Below are positions 18,294-26,537 of a stretch of DNA of 47,361 bases, piece by piece; the first letter of the stretch is position 1; each line of letters opens with the position of its first letter. The DNA lies in the NCBI GenBank assembly GCA_045589695.1, contig JAZNPP010000017.1, positions 1 to 47,361 on the forward strand, written 5' to 3'. Below the pieces are notes generated by a model, which searched no databases, was not told the DNA's origin, and was given only the letters and a program-made list of their open reading frames with translations. Made by a program: the position numbers and the translations under genes. The stretch is from HGM04593 sp045589695 (lineage in GTDB: Bacteria > Bacteroidota > Bacteroidia > Bacteroidales > Bacteroidaceae).

Positions 18294-20015
18294 ATGAATA
18301 CAATATTTAAACATAAGATTCTTGCAGGCGTAGCGCTTCTTGCCGCGCTGTTTGCCGGAACTTCCTGCGAAGACAAGATTGGTCCGGAGGTTACTCCTGA
18401 GGCTCCGTATGCCGACAAGACTTTGTACGAAGTAATTATGGCCGACAAGGATTTGACCAATTTTGTCGAAGTGCTTAAGGCTTGCAATCTGCCCGGCGCT
18501 ACATTCGATGTCGCTGACTCTTTGTTCAATACGTCAAGAGTATATACTTTGTGGGCTCCGGTAAATGAAGCGTTCGATAAAGACTCTGTCATTAAACGAA
18601 TCAAGGACGGCTACAGAGACGATGTGATGAAAACATTCGTCGAGTCGCATGTCGCTAACCATCTGCATGCCGCTAAAGGTATCTTCGAAAAGAATAATTT
18701 CGTAGTGATGGTAAACGACAAGATGGTTGTCTTTGAGGGCTCATACAAAACCGGTTACAAGTTCGGAGGCCGCAATTTGGTACAAGACAATATAAAAGTC
18801 TTGAACGGTATGTTGCACAAACTTGAGAAGGCGTCACAGTACAAATATAATATATGGGAGTATCTCAAAATGGACAAGGCTGCGCTCGACGGTCATGAGA
18901 TTGACTCGTTCGCGAACTTCCTCTATTCATATGACGATACTAAATTCGATGAGTACCAGAGTATTTCGGGTCCTATCGTTGATGGCGTTCAGACATATCT
19001 TGACTCAGTCTTCGTGACGACAAACAAACTGCTGAACGTATACAACGGCGTCGGCCATATCGAAGCCGAGGACTCTCTGTATGATATCTATGTGCCTACC
19101 AACGCAGTTTGGAACAGCTTCATGAAACAGGCCGAGAAACACTTTAACTACAGTACGAAGAATCTGCCGGCTTCAATCAAGGCCGATGCAAGATATATCG
19201 ACTCCCTGAAGCACTTCTATCCTCGTTACAATATGGTAAAGTATCTTACCTTCAGCGAGTATGAGCAGATGTATGCCGATGACGACTCCCTGTTGCCTGC
19301 AAACCGTGATAAGTGGGAACGTCCTGTGTTCAAGCCCGATCTTTTTGAAAAAAGCACGATTGTTCATAATAAGGAACTTTCAAACGGTACATTCAATATT
19401 ATAAACAAATTCCCTTATAGTATCTTCGACTTGTGGCATGACACAATCAAGATTGAGGGTGAGAATACCGAAATGAGAATCTCGACAAACGGTGTCGAAG
19501 AACATCGTTTCTTCACCGTGACAAGAGGCGAAATGCGTCCGGTATACAGGGATTATGACAAGAAGGGCGGTTCAAGGCTCTCCGGCGACAGATACTACGA
19601 GGCATATACTCAAGGTAGTACGGCTCAGGTATCTTACAGGTTGCCTAACGTAAAATCGGCTTCGTACAAGATTGCTATAATCCTTGTCCCGAAGGATATC
19701 ACGGTTGAATCGCAAGAACCGAACAAACCTGCTTGCTTGAACCTCACGATTTCTCAGAACGGCGAGCAACAGCCGGTCTATTCGGCAACGATGATTTCGA
19801 ATGACCCTAACCGTGTGGATACATTGTTCTTCCCGGTAAGTTATATTGACAAGACTCCAAAGTCAATAACTTTCCCGTATTGCGAATATTACAATACACA
19901 AAAGAATGCTGACTTTACCACGACATTGGATATAACATCCTGGGGTCTGAGTGCGAATGATAAGACTTTGCGTATTGATGCTATTCTGCTGATTCCGGTC
20001 GAAGATGCCGAATAA
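18294..20015 (+). CDS. Fasciclin-domain surface lipoprotein (second)
   Basis: This 573-residue lipoprotein has a signal ending TSC (Cys25) followed by EDK. The first fasciclin-like domain spans roughly residues 38-175 (TLYEVIMADKDLTNFVEVLK, RVYTLWAPVNEAFDKDSV, VKVLNGMLHKL-like ending). A second one may lie around 190-380 (YDIYVPTNAAVWNSFM-type sequence near residue 265). The C-terminal 150 residues are beta-rich and do not match a family I know. It is the paralogue, about half as long, of the protein encoded at 9573-13082 and heads the second fasciclin-SusC-SusD module, eleven bases before its SusC. It may be an accessory ligand-binding protein; this is inferred. Confidence 0.85.
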   Translation: MNTIFKHKILAGVALLAALFAGTSCEDKIGPEVTPEAPYADKTLYEVIMADKDLTNFVEVLKACNLPGATFDVADSLFNTSRVYTLWAPVNEAFDKDSVIKRIKDGYRDDVMKTFVESHVANHLHAAKGIFEKNNFVVMVNDKMVVFEGSYKTGYKFGGRNLVQDNIKVLNGMLHKLEKASQYKYNIWEYLKMDKAALDGHEIDSFANFLYSYDDTKFDEYQSISGPIVDGVQTYLDSVFVTTNKLLNVYNGVGHIEAEDSLYDIYVPTNAVWNSFMKQAEKHFNYSTKNLPASIKADARYIDSLKHFYPRYNMVKYLTFSEYEQMYADDDSLLPANRDKWERPVFKPDLFEKSTIVHNKELSNGTFNIINKFPYSIFDLWHDTIKIEGENTEMRISTNGVEEHRFFTVTRGEMRPVYRDYDKKGGSRLSGDRYYEAYTQGSTAQVSYRLPNVKSASYKIAIILVPKDITVESQEPNKPACLNLTISQNGEQQPVYSATMISNDPNRVDTLFFPVSYIDKTPKSITFPYCEYYNTQKNADFTTTLDITSWGLSANDKTLRIDAILLIPVEDAE

Positions 20016-20026
20016 CAGTATGTCTG

Positions 20027-23000
20027 ATGAAAAAAAGAAATTTAACTATGTATATGCGACAATTAATGCAATTATTGATGGCAATGGTTATATTCATGCC
20101 ATCGGCTGTAACAGCATTTGAAGGCGAGCTTGACGACAAGAAGGCCGATGCCGCCGCAAGCGAGAAAACTGCTGTACAGGAGGCACGTACTATTATCGGT
20201 ACTGTTTATGACGCCGCTACGAACTTGCCTATGGCAGGTGTGCGCGTTCAGGCTACAGGTCATCGCAGAATTACTACAATGACCGATGCTGAAGGTAAGT
20301 ATAAGCTGAATGTTCCTTCTTATGTTACATTGTTGAGCTTCTCTACTCCTGAATATCTTCTGGTACAGCGCGCCATAGGCGGCAAGGATGTCGTGAACGT
20401 ACGCCTCTACAGCGACAAATTCCAGGGCAATTATAGCGAGGACATCGTTATAACGGCAGAACGTTCGCTCAGCGAGGACATATCGACCGCAATCACTATC
20501 GAAAGCGACATTCAGAAGAAACTCGGAGCCGACGTCCGCTCTATAACACGTTCGGGTGCTATCGGCGTGGGCGCTACAATGTTTATCCGCGGTATTAATT
20601 CACTGAACGCCAACACTCAGCCTCTATATGTGGTTGACGGAGTAATCTGGGACGGACAGGAAGACAGGGAAGCGCTCCACATGGGTATATATAACAATGT
20701 CCTTTCGGCCATTGACGTGAACGATATCCGCGAGGTCAAGGTGCTTAAGAACGCCACGGCGATATACGGCGCAAGGGCCGCGAACGGCGTGGTAATAATC
20801 AATACCAAGCGTGGCGAGAGCATGGCTACGAGAATTACAGCGAACATATATGCGAATATCTCTTTGGAGCCCCAGACATACAAGATGCTCGATGCCGAGA
20901 ACTATCGTATATATGCCAACGACCTTATCGGTACAATGGACGTGAACGCGAACAGAAACATTCCGTTCCTCCGCAGTGATAAATATAACGACAAAACCGG
21001 CGAAGGCTTTATCTATTATGACAAATACCACAATAATACCGATTGGACGGACTTGGTATACCGCGAGGCCTTTACGCAGAATTACAAACTGAATGTTGAG
21101 GGTGGTGACGACGTCGCTATGTATAACTTCTCGTTCGGTTATACGATGGGCGATTCTCCGTTGAAGAACAACTCTTTCGACCGTCTGAATGTCCGCCTTA
21201 ACTCTGATATTCTGCTTGCCGACAACTTCACTACCCGTATCGACATTTCATATTCACGTGTAGCGCGAGAATTGCTCGACGACGGTCTACGCGAGGACGA
21301 GACTGCATTCCCGCTTTCTTCAATAGGAGCTTTGGCCGACGTAAAGTCGCCGTTCTTGAGCCCGTACCGTTATTCGGTCTCAGGAAAGAAAAGCAACATC
21401 CTTGACGTTGCCGACGACTTCGCCTTTGACGTTGCTAAAGCTGCCGGAGTCACATATCCGAACAACGCCCTTTATAACCCTATGACAATCCTTACAAAGG
21501 GTAAGGGAACGCAGAAGAACGAAATGGAGTACACCAACCTCGGCGTTACTGTCGCTCCGGAACTGAAATTGGGCGATTTCACCATTACCGAGACCTTCAA
21601 CTATTCTTTGCACCGCATAAGCGAAAAGTATTTCTTGCCATATGCTACAGCGGCGGACAACAGCTACTATCACTTCTATGTAAAGTCTTTGAACGGTAAG
21701 ATTGGTAACTACCTGGGCTCATCCTTCGGCAAGGAGAGCGCGATATCAAGCGACACCCGTGTCGATTGGAGAAAGACTTTCGGCGCTCATGCGGTGAACG
21801 TGTTCGGCGGTTTCCGTTATACAAGCTTCTCGTTTGACTCGAACTCTATCAGCGGCGCCAACACCGGCGGTGACAATATGTTCAACATCAACACTAATCT
21901 TAACCACTTGTCAAATAAAGGTGACAATAATACTTGGGCGAACATCGCATGGTACTTGTCGGCTGACTACTCTTACAAGACTAAGTACTTCTTGCAGCTT
22001 GCCGCTTCATTGGAGACTTCGTCCCGTTTCGGCGTAAAGGCTGCCGGCGCTATGAAGATAGGAGGCGTGGCATGGGGTCTCTTCCCCTCAGTACAGGCTG
22101 CATGGCTTATCTCTTCTGAGGATTGGTTCAACGCTAGACCTGTAAATATGCTTAAGTTGCGCGCGGGCTTCGATATCACAGGTAATGACGCCATTGACTA
22201 TTTTGCGGCCCGCAGCTATTTGCAGGCTGTGAAATATCATGACCAGTACATGGGTCTTCAGCTCGGCAATGTCGAGAACGACGGTATAAAGTGGGAAAGC
22301 ACGTCCCGTTTCAATGTCGGTCTTGATGCGGCATTCCTTGACAACCGTCTCGGTTTGTCATTTGACTGGTATTATTCCCAGACTAATGACCTGCTTGTCC
22401 AAAAGAAGTATCCGTACGTGACAGGTCTTGATACCTATTGGGCTAACGGAGGTACTCTCAGAAACATGGGTCTTGAGGCTATGTTGAACGCTAAGCTGAT
22501 CAATACCCGTGACTTCCAATGGGAACTCGGACTTTCTGTAGGTCACTACGAGAACGAGATTGTGGCTCTTGACGAGGATGTCGCTCCGGTATCGGTTTAC
22601 GGAGGCGAGGTGGCGACTATTAAAGGCCAGCCGGTGGGCGTGTTCTGGGGATACAAAACAGACGGCGTTATTTCAAGCCAAAAGGATATTGACGAAATGC
22701 AGCACCCTCTCTATCAGCTTGACGCTACAGAGGCTGCGACATACTTCAAACCCGGCGACGTGAAATTCGTTGATGTCAATCCCGGTGACAAGCCCGGTCT
22801 TATCGACGCTAACGACAAGACAATCATAGGTGACCCTAACCCCGATATCTACGGAAACCTGTTTACGACACTTTCGTATAAGGGTATAAAGCTCGATGTA
22901 GGCTTTAACTATTCTCTCGGCAACGATATATACAACTACTATCGCAGACAGCTTGAGAGTGGCTCTTCTTTCTATAACCAGCTTGCGACAATGGCCAACC

Positions 23001-23329
23001 GTTGGGCGTTTGACGGTCAGAAGACCGATATTCCGGCTATCGCATTCGGCGACCCGACCGGCAACTCGCGTTTCTCTGACCGCTGGATAGAGGATGGCTC
23101 ATATCTGCGTCTGAAGACTGTGAAACTTTCATACGACATTCCTCTCTCGGTAAGTTGGCTGCAGGGTATTACAGTGTGGGGAGCTGCAGAGAATATCTTT
23201 ACTTTGACAAAGTACAGAGGTATGGATCCGGAGTTCTCGGTAAACAACAATATATTGTATCAGGGTGTTGATGCCGGTCTGCTGCCGCAGACACGCAGTT
23301 TCCACCTCGGTGTTAAGGTAAATCTTTAA
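20027..23329 (+). CDS. SusC/RagA-type TonB-dependent outer-membrane transporter (second)
   Basis: This 1100-residue importer begins with a signal peptide ending near PSAVTA, then a carboxypeptidase-like domain (IIGTVYDAATNLPMAGVRVQ, about 56-125), then a plug with PLYVVDGVIWDG. The SusC signature LKNATAIYGARAANGVVI lies around residues 240-260. The barrel ends in SFHLGVKVNL. It is only loosely similar to the first SusC, for example in the signature and in the C-terminal end, so the two modules are not a recent duplication. Its last base overlaps the first base of the longest reading frame of the following SusD gene. There is no STN domain. Confidence 0.95.
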   Translation: MKKRNLTMYMRQLMQLLMAMVIFMPSAVTAFEGELDDKKADAAASEKTAVQEARTIIGTVYDAATNLPMAGVRVQATGHRRITTMTDAEGKYKLNVPSYVTLLSFSTPEYLLVQRAIGGKDVVNVRLYSDKFQGNYSEDIVITAERSLSEDISTAITIESDIQKKLGADVRSITRSGAIGVGATMFIRGINSLNANTQPLYVVDGVIWDGQEDREALHMGIYNNVLSAIDVNDIREVKVLKNATAIYGARAANGVVIINTKRGESMATRITANIYANISLEPQTYKMLDAENYRIYANDLIGTMDVNANRNIPFLRSDKYNDKTGEGFIYYDKYHNNTDWTDLVYREAFTQNYKLNVEGGDDVAMYNFSFGYTMGDSPLKNNSFDRLNVRLNSDILLADNFTTRIDISYSRVARELLDDGLREDETAFPLSSIGALADVKSPFLSPYRYSVSGKKSNILDVADDFAFDVAKAAGVTYPNNALYNPMTILTKGKGTQKNEMEYTNLGVTVAPELKLGDFTITETFNYSLHRISEKYFLPYATAADNSYYHFYVKSLNGKIGNYLGSSFGKESAISSDTRVDWRKTFGAHAVNVFGGFRYTSFSFDSNSISGANTGGDNMFNINTNLNHLSNKGDNNTWANIAWYLSADYSYKTKYFLQLAASLETSSRFGVKAAGAMKIGGVAWGLFPSVQAAWLISSEDWFNARPVNMLKLRAGFDITGNDAIDYFAARSYLQAVKYHDQYMGLQLGNVENDGIKWESTSRFNVGLDAAFLDNRLGLSFDWYYSQTNDLLVQKKYPYVTGLDTYWANGGTLRNMGLEAMLNAKLINTRDFQWELGLSVGHYENEIVALDEDVAPVSVYGGEVATIKGQPVGVFWGYKTDGVISSQKDIDEMQHPLYQLDATEAATYFKPGDVKFVDVNPGDKPGLIDANDKTIIGDPNPDIYGNLFTTLSYKGIKLDVGFNYSLGNDIYNYYRRQLESGSSFYNQLATMANRWAFDGQKTDIPAIAFGDPTGNSRFSDRWIEDGSYLRLKTVKLSYDIPLSVSWLQGITVWGAAENIFTLTKYRGMDPEFSVNNNILYQGVDAGLLPQTRSFHLGVKVNL

Positions 23330-23382
23330 TGAAACGAATTTCCTGCTTTATCTTAAAGGCAAGAAAACAAATATATTATACA

Positions 23383-25425
23383 ATGAAAAAGAATCTTGTT
23401 TATACAATGACATTCCTGTTCATAGGAACTTTCATGTTCTCTTCATGCCAGGATATGTTGAATGCCGATTCAGACCGTGTAGAATACGAGTATAACGATT
23501 GGTCTGCCAATGACTCCGTCTTTTCCGTATTGGGTATCCTGAAGTCGGTACAGGGTATTGCGGACCGTCATATTCTGCTGAACGAACTGCGTGCCGACCT
23601 CGTAGTGCCAAGCAATACCGAGGCTGTAGTAGACATTCAGGAGTTGTGCAACTCGAACTTCACCAACAGCGAGACGAATAAGTATCTCAGCGTGAAGGAC
23701 TATTATTCTGTTATCAACAACTGTAATATATACCTGAATCGTGTCGATACGACTTTGAATAAGAACGGTATCTATTATATGATGCCGGAATATGTGGCGG
23801 TAAAGAGCATGAGAGCATGGACATATTTGCAGTTGGCGATAAACCATAACGAAATCCCGTACTTCGACAAGCCTATTACTACCCACTCGGCAGCGCAGGC
23901 TGTGCTTGACGCTCCTAAATTGTCACGTGTTGAGGTAATGGATAAGCTTATCGAGGATATCCTGCCATATGAAAACCCGATATCTTATACTATGCCTGCA
24001 TGGGATGATGGCGGAAAAATTATAACTTTCGGTTATAACAATACGACCATAGAGACAAGCAAGCTGTTTGTTCCCATACGTATGCTTCTCGGAGAAATGT
24101 ATTTATGGAAGGGTGACTATAAGAATGCCGCAAAGTATTTCTATGCTCAAATCACAGGCGAGGGTACAAACAACAAGGCTCCGCGCTTTGCCGACAACAG
24201 TAACTTAGTGAAATATGGTGAAGAGAACGGCAAGAATATGCAAAATTCTTATTCTTCATTGTTCGCGCTTGATAACTACTCATCAAATGCTAACAAGTAT
24301 TTTGCGGTCGTTCCGTTCGCCAACAGCGAACTGCTTGGCTCGACATCGGATTTGGCTGCCGTATTCTCGCCGCAGAACGACTTGGGCGGAGCGCAAGTGT
24401 TCGCCTCTCCCGGCTTTATCGGCCTTTCTCAGTCTCAGAAGTACCGTTACATAAAAGGTGACCCCAAAAAGCCTGAAAAGAGCCAATACGGTGACTCTTA
24501 CGAATATCCGGGCGACTTGCGTATCAAAGCTACCACATATTCTCAGACCGATAATGACGTGCTGAAGACAGAGTATAAGAATATTATCGCGAAGTTCAAT
24601 CTGGAGTCGTCCAAGAACTTTAACATGAACTTCTCGCATGTCCCTTCAATAAACACTTCTTTGATAGTATTGCAGCGTGCCGAACTTGCGTATCTGCGTT
24701 TTGCGGAGGCGTTGTTGGGCTTGGAACAGAAAGGCTATGAAGGCGCCATGGAGTTCGCTATGACAATATTGAAGTCCGGAGCGAAGGACGAATACCGTCT
24801 GATACAGAATCCTGTTTATAAAGACAGCGTGGCTTTGAATGCCGCAGGCGATACCATCTGGAAATATACATACGGCGAAGACGGAAAGAAAGCCGACAGT
24901 ATTGAGGTAAGAAATGAATATTTAGCTGGGTATAAAGATATTCTGGATTACGATTTTACCCATACTGCATTCACCGGCAATTTTGGTATACACTCACGCG
25001 GCACCGGAGGCGATGCTGAACATAACGCTTACTATGCGCTCGACACTTTGTGTGTAGCACGTTACAACGGCGATGTCGATCTGTCCGGAACTGTCGAGAC
25101 TATCAAACCCGGCGTCAAGTATGAGCAGGAAGACTTCGTGAAATATGTTGCCGACCTTATCCTTGACGAACTCGCTCTTGAACTTTCGTGGGAGGGCTTC
25201 CGTTTCGGAGACCTTGTACGTTTTGCCGAAGCATATGATGACCCCGATATGCTTGCTATGCGTATAGCCGGACGTAGCTATCCTAACCATGTAAGGTATC
25301 GTAGCAACGAGGGATTCGAGTATGACCCGGCTGTATACAGCAAGATGCTCGACAAGCAGAACTGGTATCTCCCGCTTCCCGATGAGGCGGTAGAGGTTGC
25401 TGAAAATGCTAACGAAAATAAATAA
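23383..25425 (+). CDS. SusD/RagB-type substrate-binding lipoprotein (second)
   Basis: This is the partner of the second SusC. The start at ATG 23383 is chosen because it gives a clean signal peptide with lipobox FSSC (Cys22); an upstream ATG at 23329 overlaps the SusC stop and would add 18 residues before it. SusD features are the Y-rich N-terminal helices (YYSVINNCNIYLNRVDT), VAVKSMRAWTYLQLAINHNEIP and the C-terminal LILDELALELSWEGFRFGDLVRFAEA. At 680 residues it is longer than the first SusD. A hairpin plus T-tract follows directly. Confidence 0.94.
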   Translation: MKKNLVYTMTFLFIGTFMFSSCQDMLNADSDRVEYEYNDWSANDSVFSVLGILKSVQGIADRHILLNELRADLVVPSNTEAVVDIQELCNSNFTNSETNKYLSVKDYYSVINNCNIYLNRVDTTLNKNGIYYMMPEYVAVKSMRAWTYLQLAINHNEIPYFDKPITTHSAAQAVLDAPKLSRVEVMDKLIEDILPYENPISYTMPAWDDGGKIITFGYNNTTIETSKLFVPIRMLLGEMYLWKGDYKNAAKYFYAQITGEGTNNKAPRFADNSNLVKYGEENGKNMQNSYSSLFALDNYSSNANKYFAVVPFANSELLGSTSDLAAVFSPQNDLGGAQVFASPGFIGLSQSQKYRYIKGDPKKPEKSQYGDSYEYPGDLRIKATTYSQTDNDVLKTEYKNIIAKFNLESSKNFNMNFSHVPSINTSLIVLQRAELAYLRFAEALLGLEQKGYEGAMEFAMTILKSGAKDEYRLIQNPVYKDSVALNAAGDTIWKYTYGEDGKKADSIEVRNEYLAGYKDILDYDFTHTAFTGNFGIHSRGTGGDAEHNAYYALDTLCVARYNGDVDLSGTVETIKPGVKYEQEDFVKYVADLILDELALELSWEGFRFGDLVRFAEAYDDPDMLAMRIAGRSYPNHVRYRSNEGFEYDPAVYSKMLDKQNWYLPLPDEAVEVAENANENK

Positions 25426-25430
25426 TGATA

Positions 25431-25461
25431 TGGGAGGGGTGCTTGCCTCTCCCATTTTTTT
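25431..25461 (+). terminator. Intrinsic terminator closing the fasciclin/SusCD operon
   Basis: TGGGAG at 25431-25436 pairs with CTCCCA at 25449-25454. Two further G-C pairs extend the stem across a bulged base, and seven Ts follow. The structure ends eight bases before the sirtuin ATG. Confidence 0.75.
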
Positions 25462-25468
25462 AAATGAT

Positions 25469-26167
25469 ATGAAAAAGATTGCGGTTCTTACCGGTGCCGG
25501 CATGAGTGTCGAAAGCGGCCTTTCCACATTCCGCGGCGGTGGCGGATTATGGGATAACTATCCTGTAGAGCAGGTGGCGACTCCCGAAGGTTACAGGGCT
25601 AATCCGGAACTTGTAATAGAGTTCTATAACAAACGTCGTGTAGAGATGCTCGAAAAGTCTCCGAATGAGGGACATAGATTGCTTGCTGAATTGGAAGGCA
25701 AGTTCGATGTGACAATCATAACGCAGAACGTCGATAATCTTCATGAGCGTGCAGGCTCGACAAATGTAATACATCTGCATGGCGAACTGATGAAAGGCTG
25801 TTCGTCGTACGAACCCGAGAACCTTGAATATGTCCGTGAACTCTCTCCCGAAGCTCCGTTGATGTCTATCGGCGACAAGGCGGGCGACGGCTCGCAGCTG
25901 CGTCCGTTCATTGTATGGTTCGGCGAGGCCGTGCCAAGAATGGAAGACGCTGTTATGGCTTTAAGGGATATTGACGCTTTCGTCATTATAGGAACATCTC
26001 TTAATGTATATCCTGCCGCGGGATTGTTGAATTATGTGCCTTACGGCGTGCCTGTATATCTTATCGACCCGAACGAGGTGCGTACCTCCTGCAATGCTGT
26101 CGTTATAAGAAAAGGGGCTTCGGAAGGAGTCCGTATATTGACAGAAGAGTATCTTTCAAAATTATAG
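25469..26167 (+). CDS. Sirtuin NAD-dependent protein deacylase (CobB-like, class III)
   Basis: This enzyme removes acyl groups from lysines using NAD. Motifs: GAGMSVESGLSTFRG (residues 9-23), TQNVDNLHERAG, the catalytic-His segment HLHGEL, VWFGEAVP and GTSLNVYPAAGLL. Tyr53 and Arg56 (FYNKRR) match the Y-x-x-R pair that makes CobB/SIRT5-type enzymes favour succinyl and malonyl groups. The four zinc-binding cysteines are absent, and only one Cys follows HGEL. The ATG at 25469 is preferred over an upstream frame start at 25397, which overlaps the SusD gene and the terminator. Expression may depend on terminator read-through or a promoter inside the SusD gene. Confidence 0.92.
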   Translation: MKKIAVLTGAGMSVESGLSTFRGGGGLWDNYPVEQVATPEGYRANPELVIEFYNKRRVEMLEKSPNEGHRLLAELEGKFDVTIITQNVDNLHERAGSTNVIHLHGELMKGCSSYEPENLEYVRELSPEAPLMSIGDKAGDGSQLRPFIVWFGEAVPRMEDAVMALRDIDAFVIIGTSLNVYPAAGLLNYVPYGVPVYLIDPNEVRTSCNAVVIRKGASEGVRILTEEYLSKL

Positions 26168-26219
26168 TCCTTTTTTGTTTTATTAAGAAAACTTCTTTAC
26201 GGGTATTTCAAGTATTGTA

Positions 26220-26227
26220 TATATTTG
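26220..26227 (+). promoter_or_regulatory. Putative -7 box for rubredoxin
   Basis: TATATTTG matches the Bacteroidota -7 consensus and lies 95 bases before the rubredoxin ATG, in the gap after the sirtuin gene. The -33 region (TTTAC) is a partial match at best. Confidence 0.45.
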
Positions 26228-26321
26228 CAATGAGTAGCGAACAAGTTCTATTCATTGCCGTCTATTCAGGCATGCCGAACTATTTTGCTGACAGAATGTT
26301 TAATTACTAAAAACTTGAATT

Positions 26322-26486
26322 ATGAAAAAATATACTTGTACTGTATGCCAATGGGTATACGACCCTGAGATTGGCGACCCTGAGCAGGGCATTGAGCCCG
26401 GAACGCCGTTTGAATCGCTTCCCGAGGATTGGGTTTGCCCGTTATGCGGCGTAGGAAAAGATGAATTTGAGGTAACTGAAGAGTAA
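26322..26486 (+). CDS. Rubredoxin
   Basis: This 54-residue protein carries one iron bound by four cysteines: C6-T-V-C9 and C39-P-L-C42, with the typical WVYDPE and DWVCPLCGVGKD surroundings. Length and spacing are exactly those of classical rubredoxins. It is a cytoplasmic one-electron carrier, in anaerobes usually serving oxygen or peroxide reduction. It is monocistronic, between its own -7 box and a perfect bidirectional terminator shared with ygiQ. Confidence 0.97.
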   Translation: MKKYTCTVCQWVYDPEIGDPEQGIEPGTPFESLPEDWVCPLCGVGKDEFEVTEE

Positions 26487-26502
26487 CAGGCCCGTTTTCA
26501 GC

Positions 26503-26537
26503 TAAAAAAAATCGCAACCGGTTGCGATTTTTTTTTA
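26503..26537. terminator. Bidirectional terminator between rubredoxin and ygiQ
   Basis: ATCGCAACC directly followed by GGTTGCGAT (26511-26528) is a perfect palindrome flanked by an A-run on the left and a T-run on the right. It can end both the rubredoxin transcript and the convergent minus-strand ygiQ operon. Confidence 0.85.

Noticed and set aside
25397..25468. Longer N-terminus for the sirtuin
   Set aside because: It would overlap the SusD gene and translate through the terminator hairpin. The conserved sirtuin sequence begins at ATG 25469.
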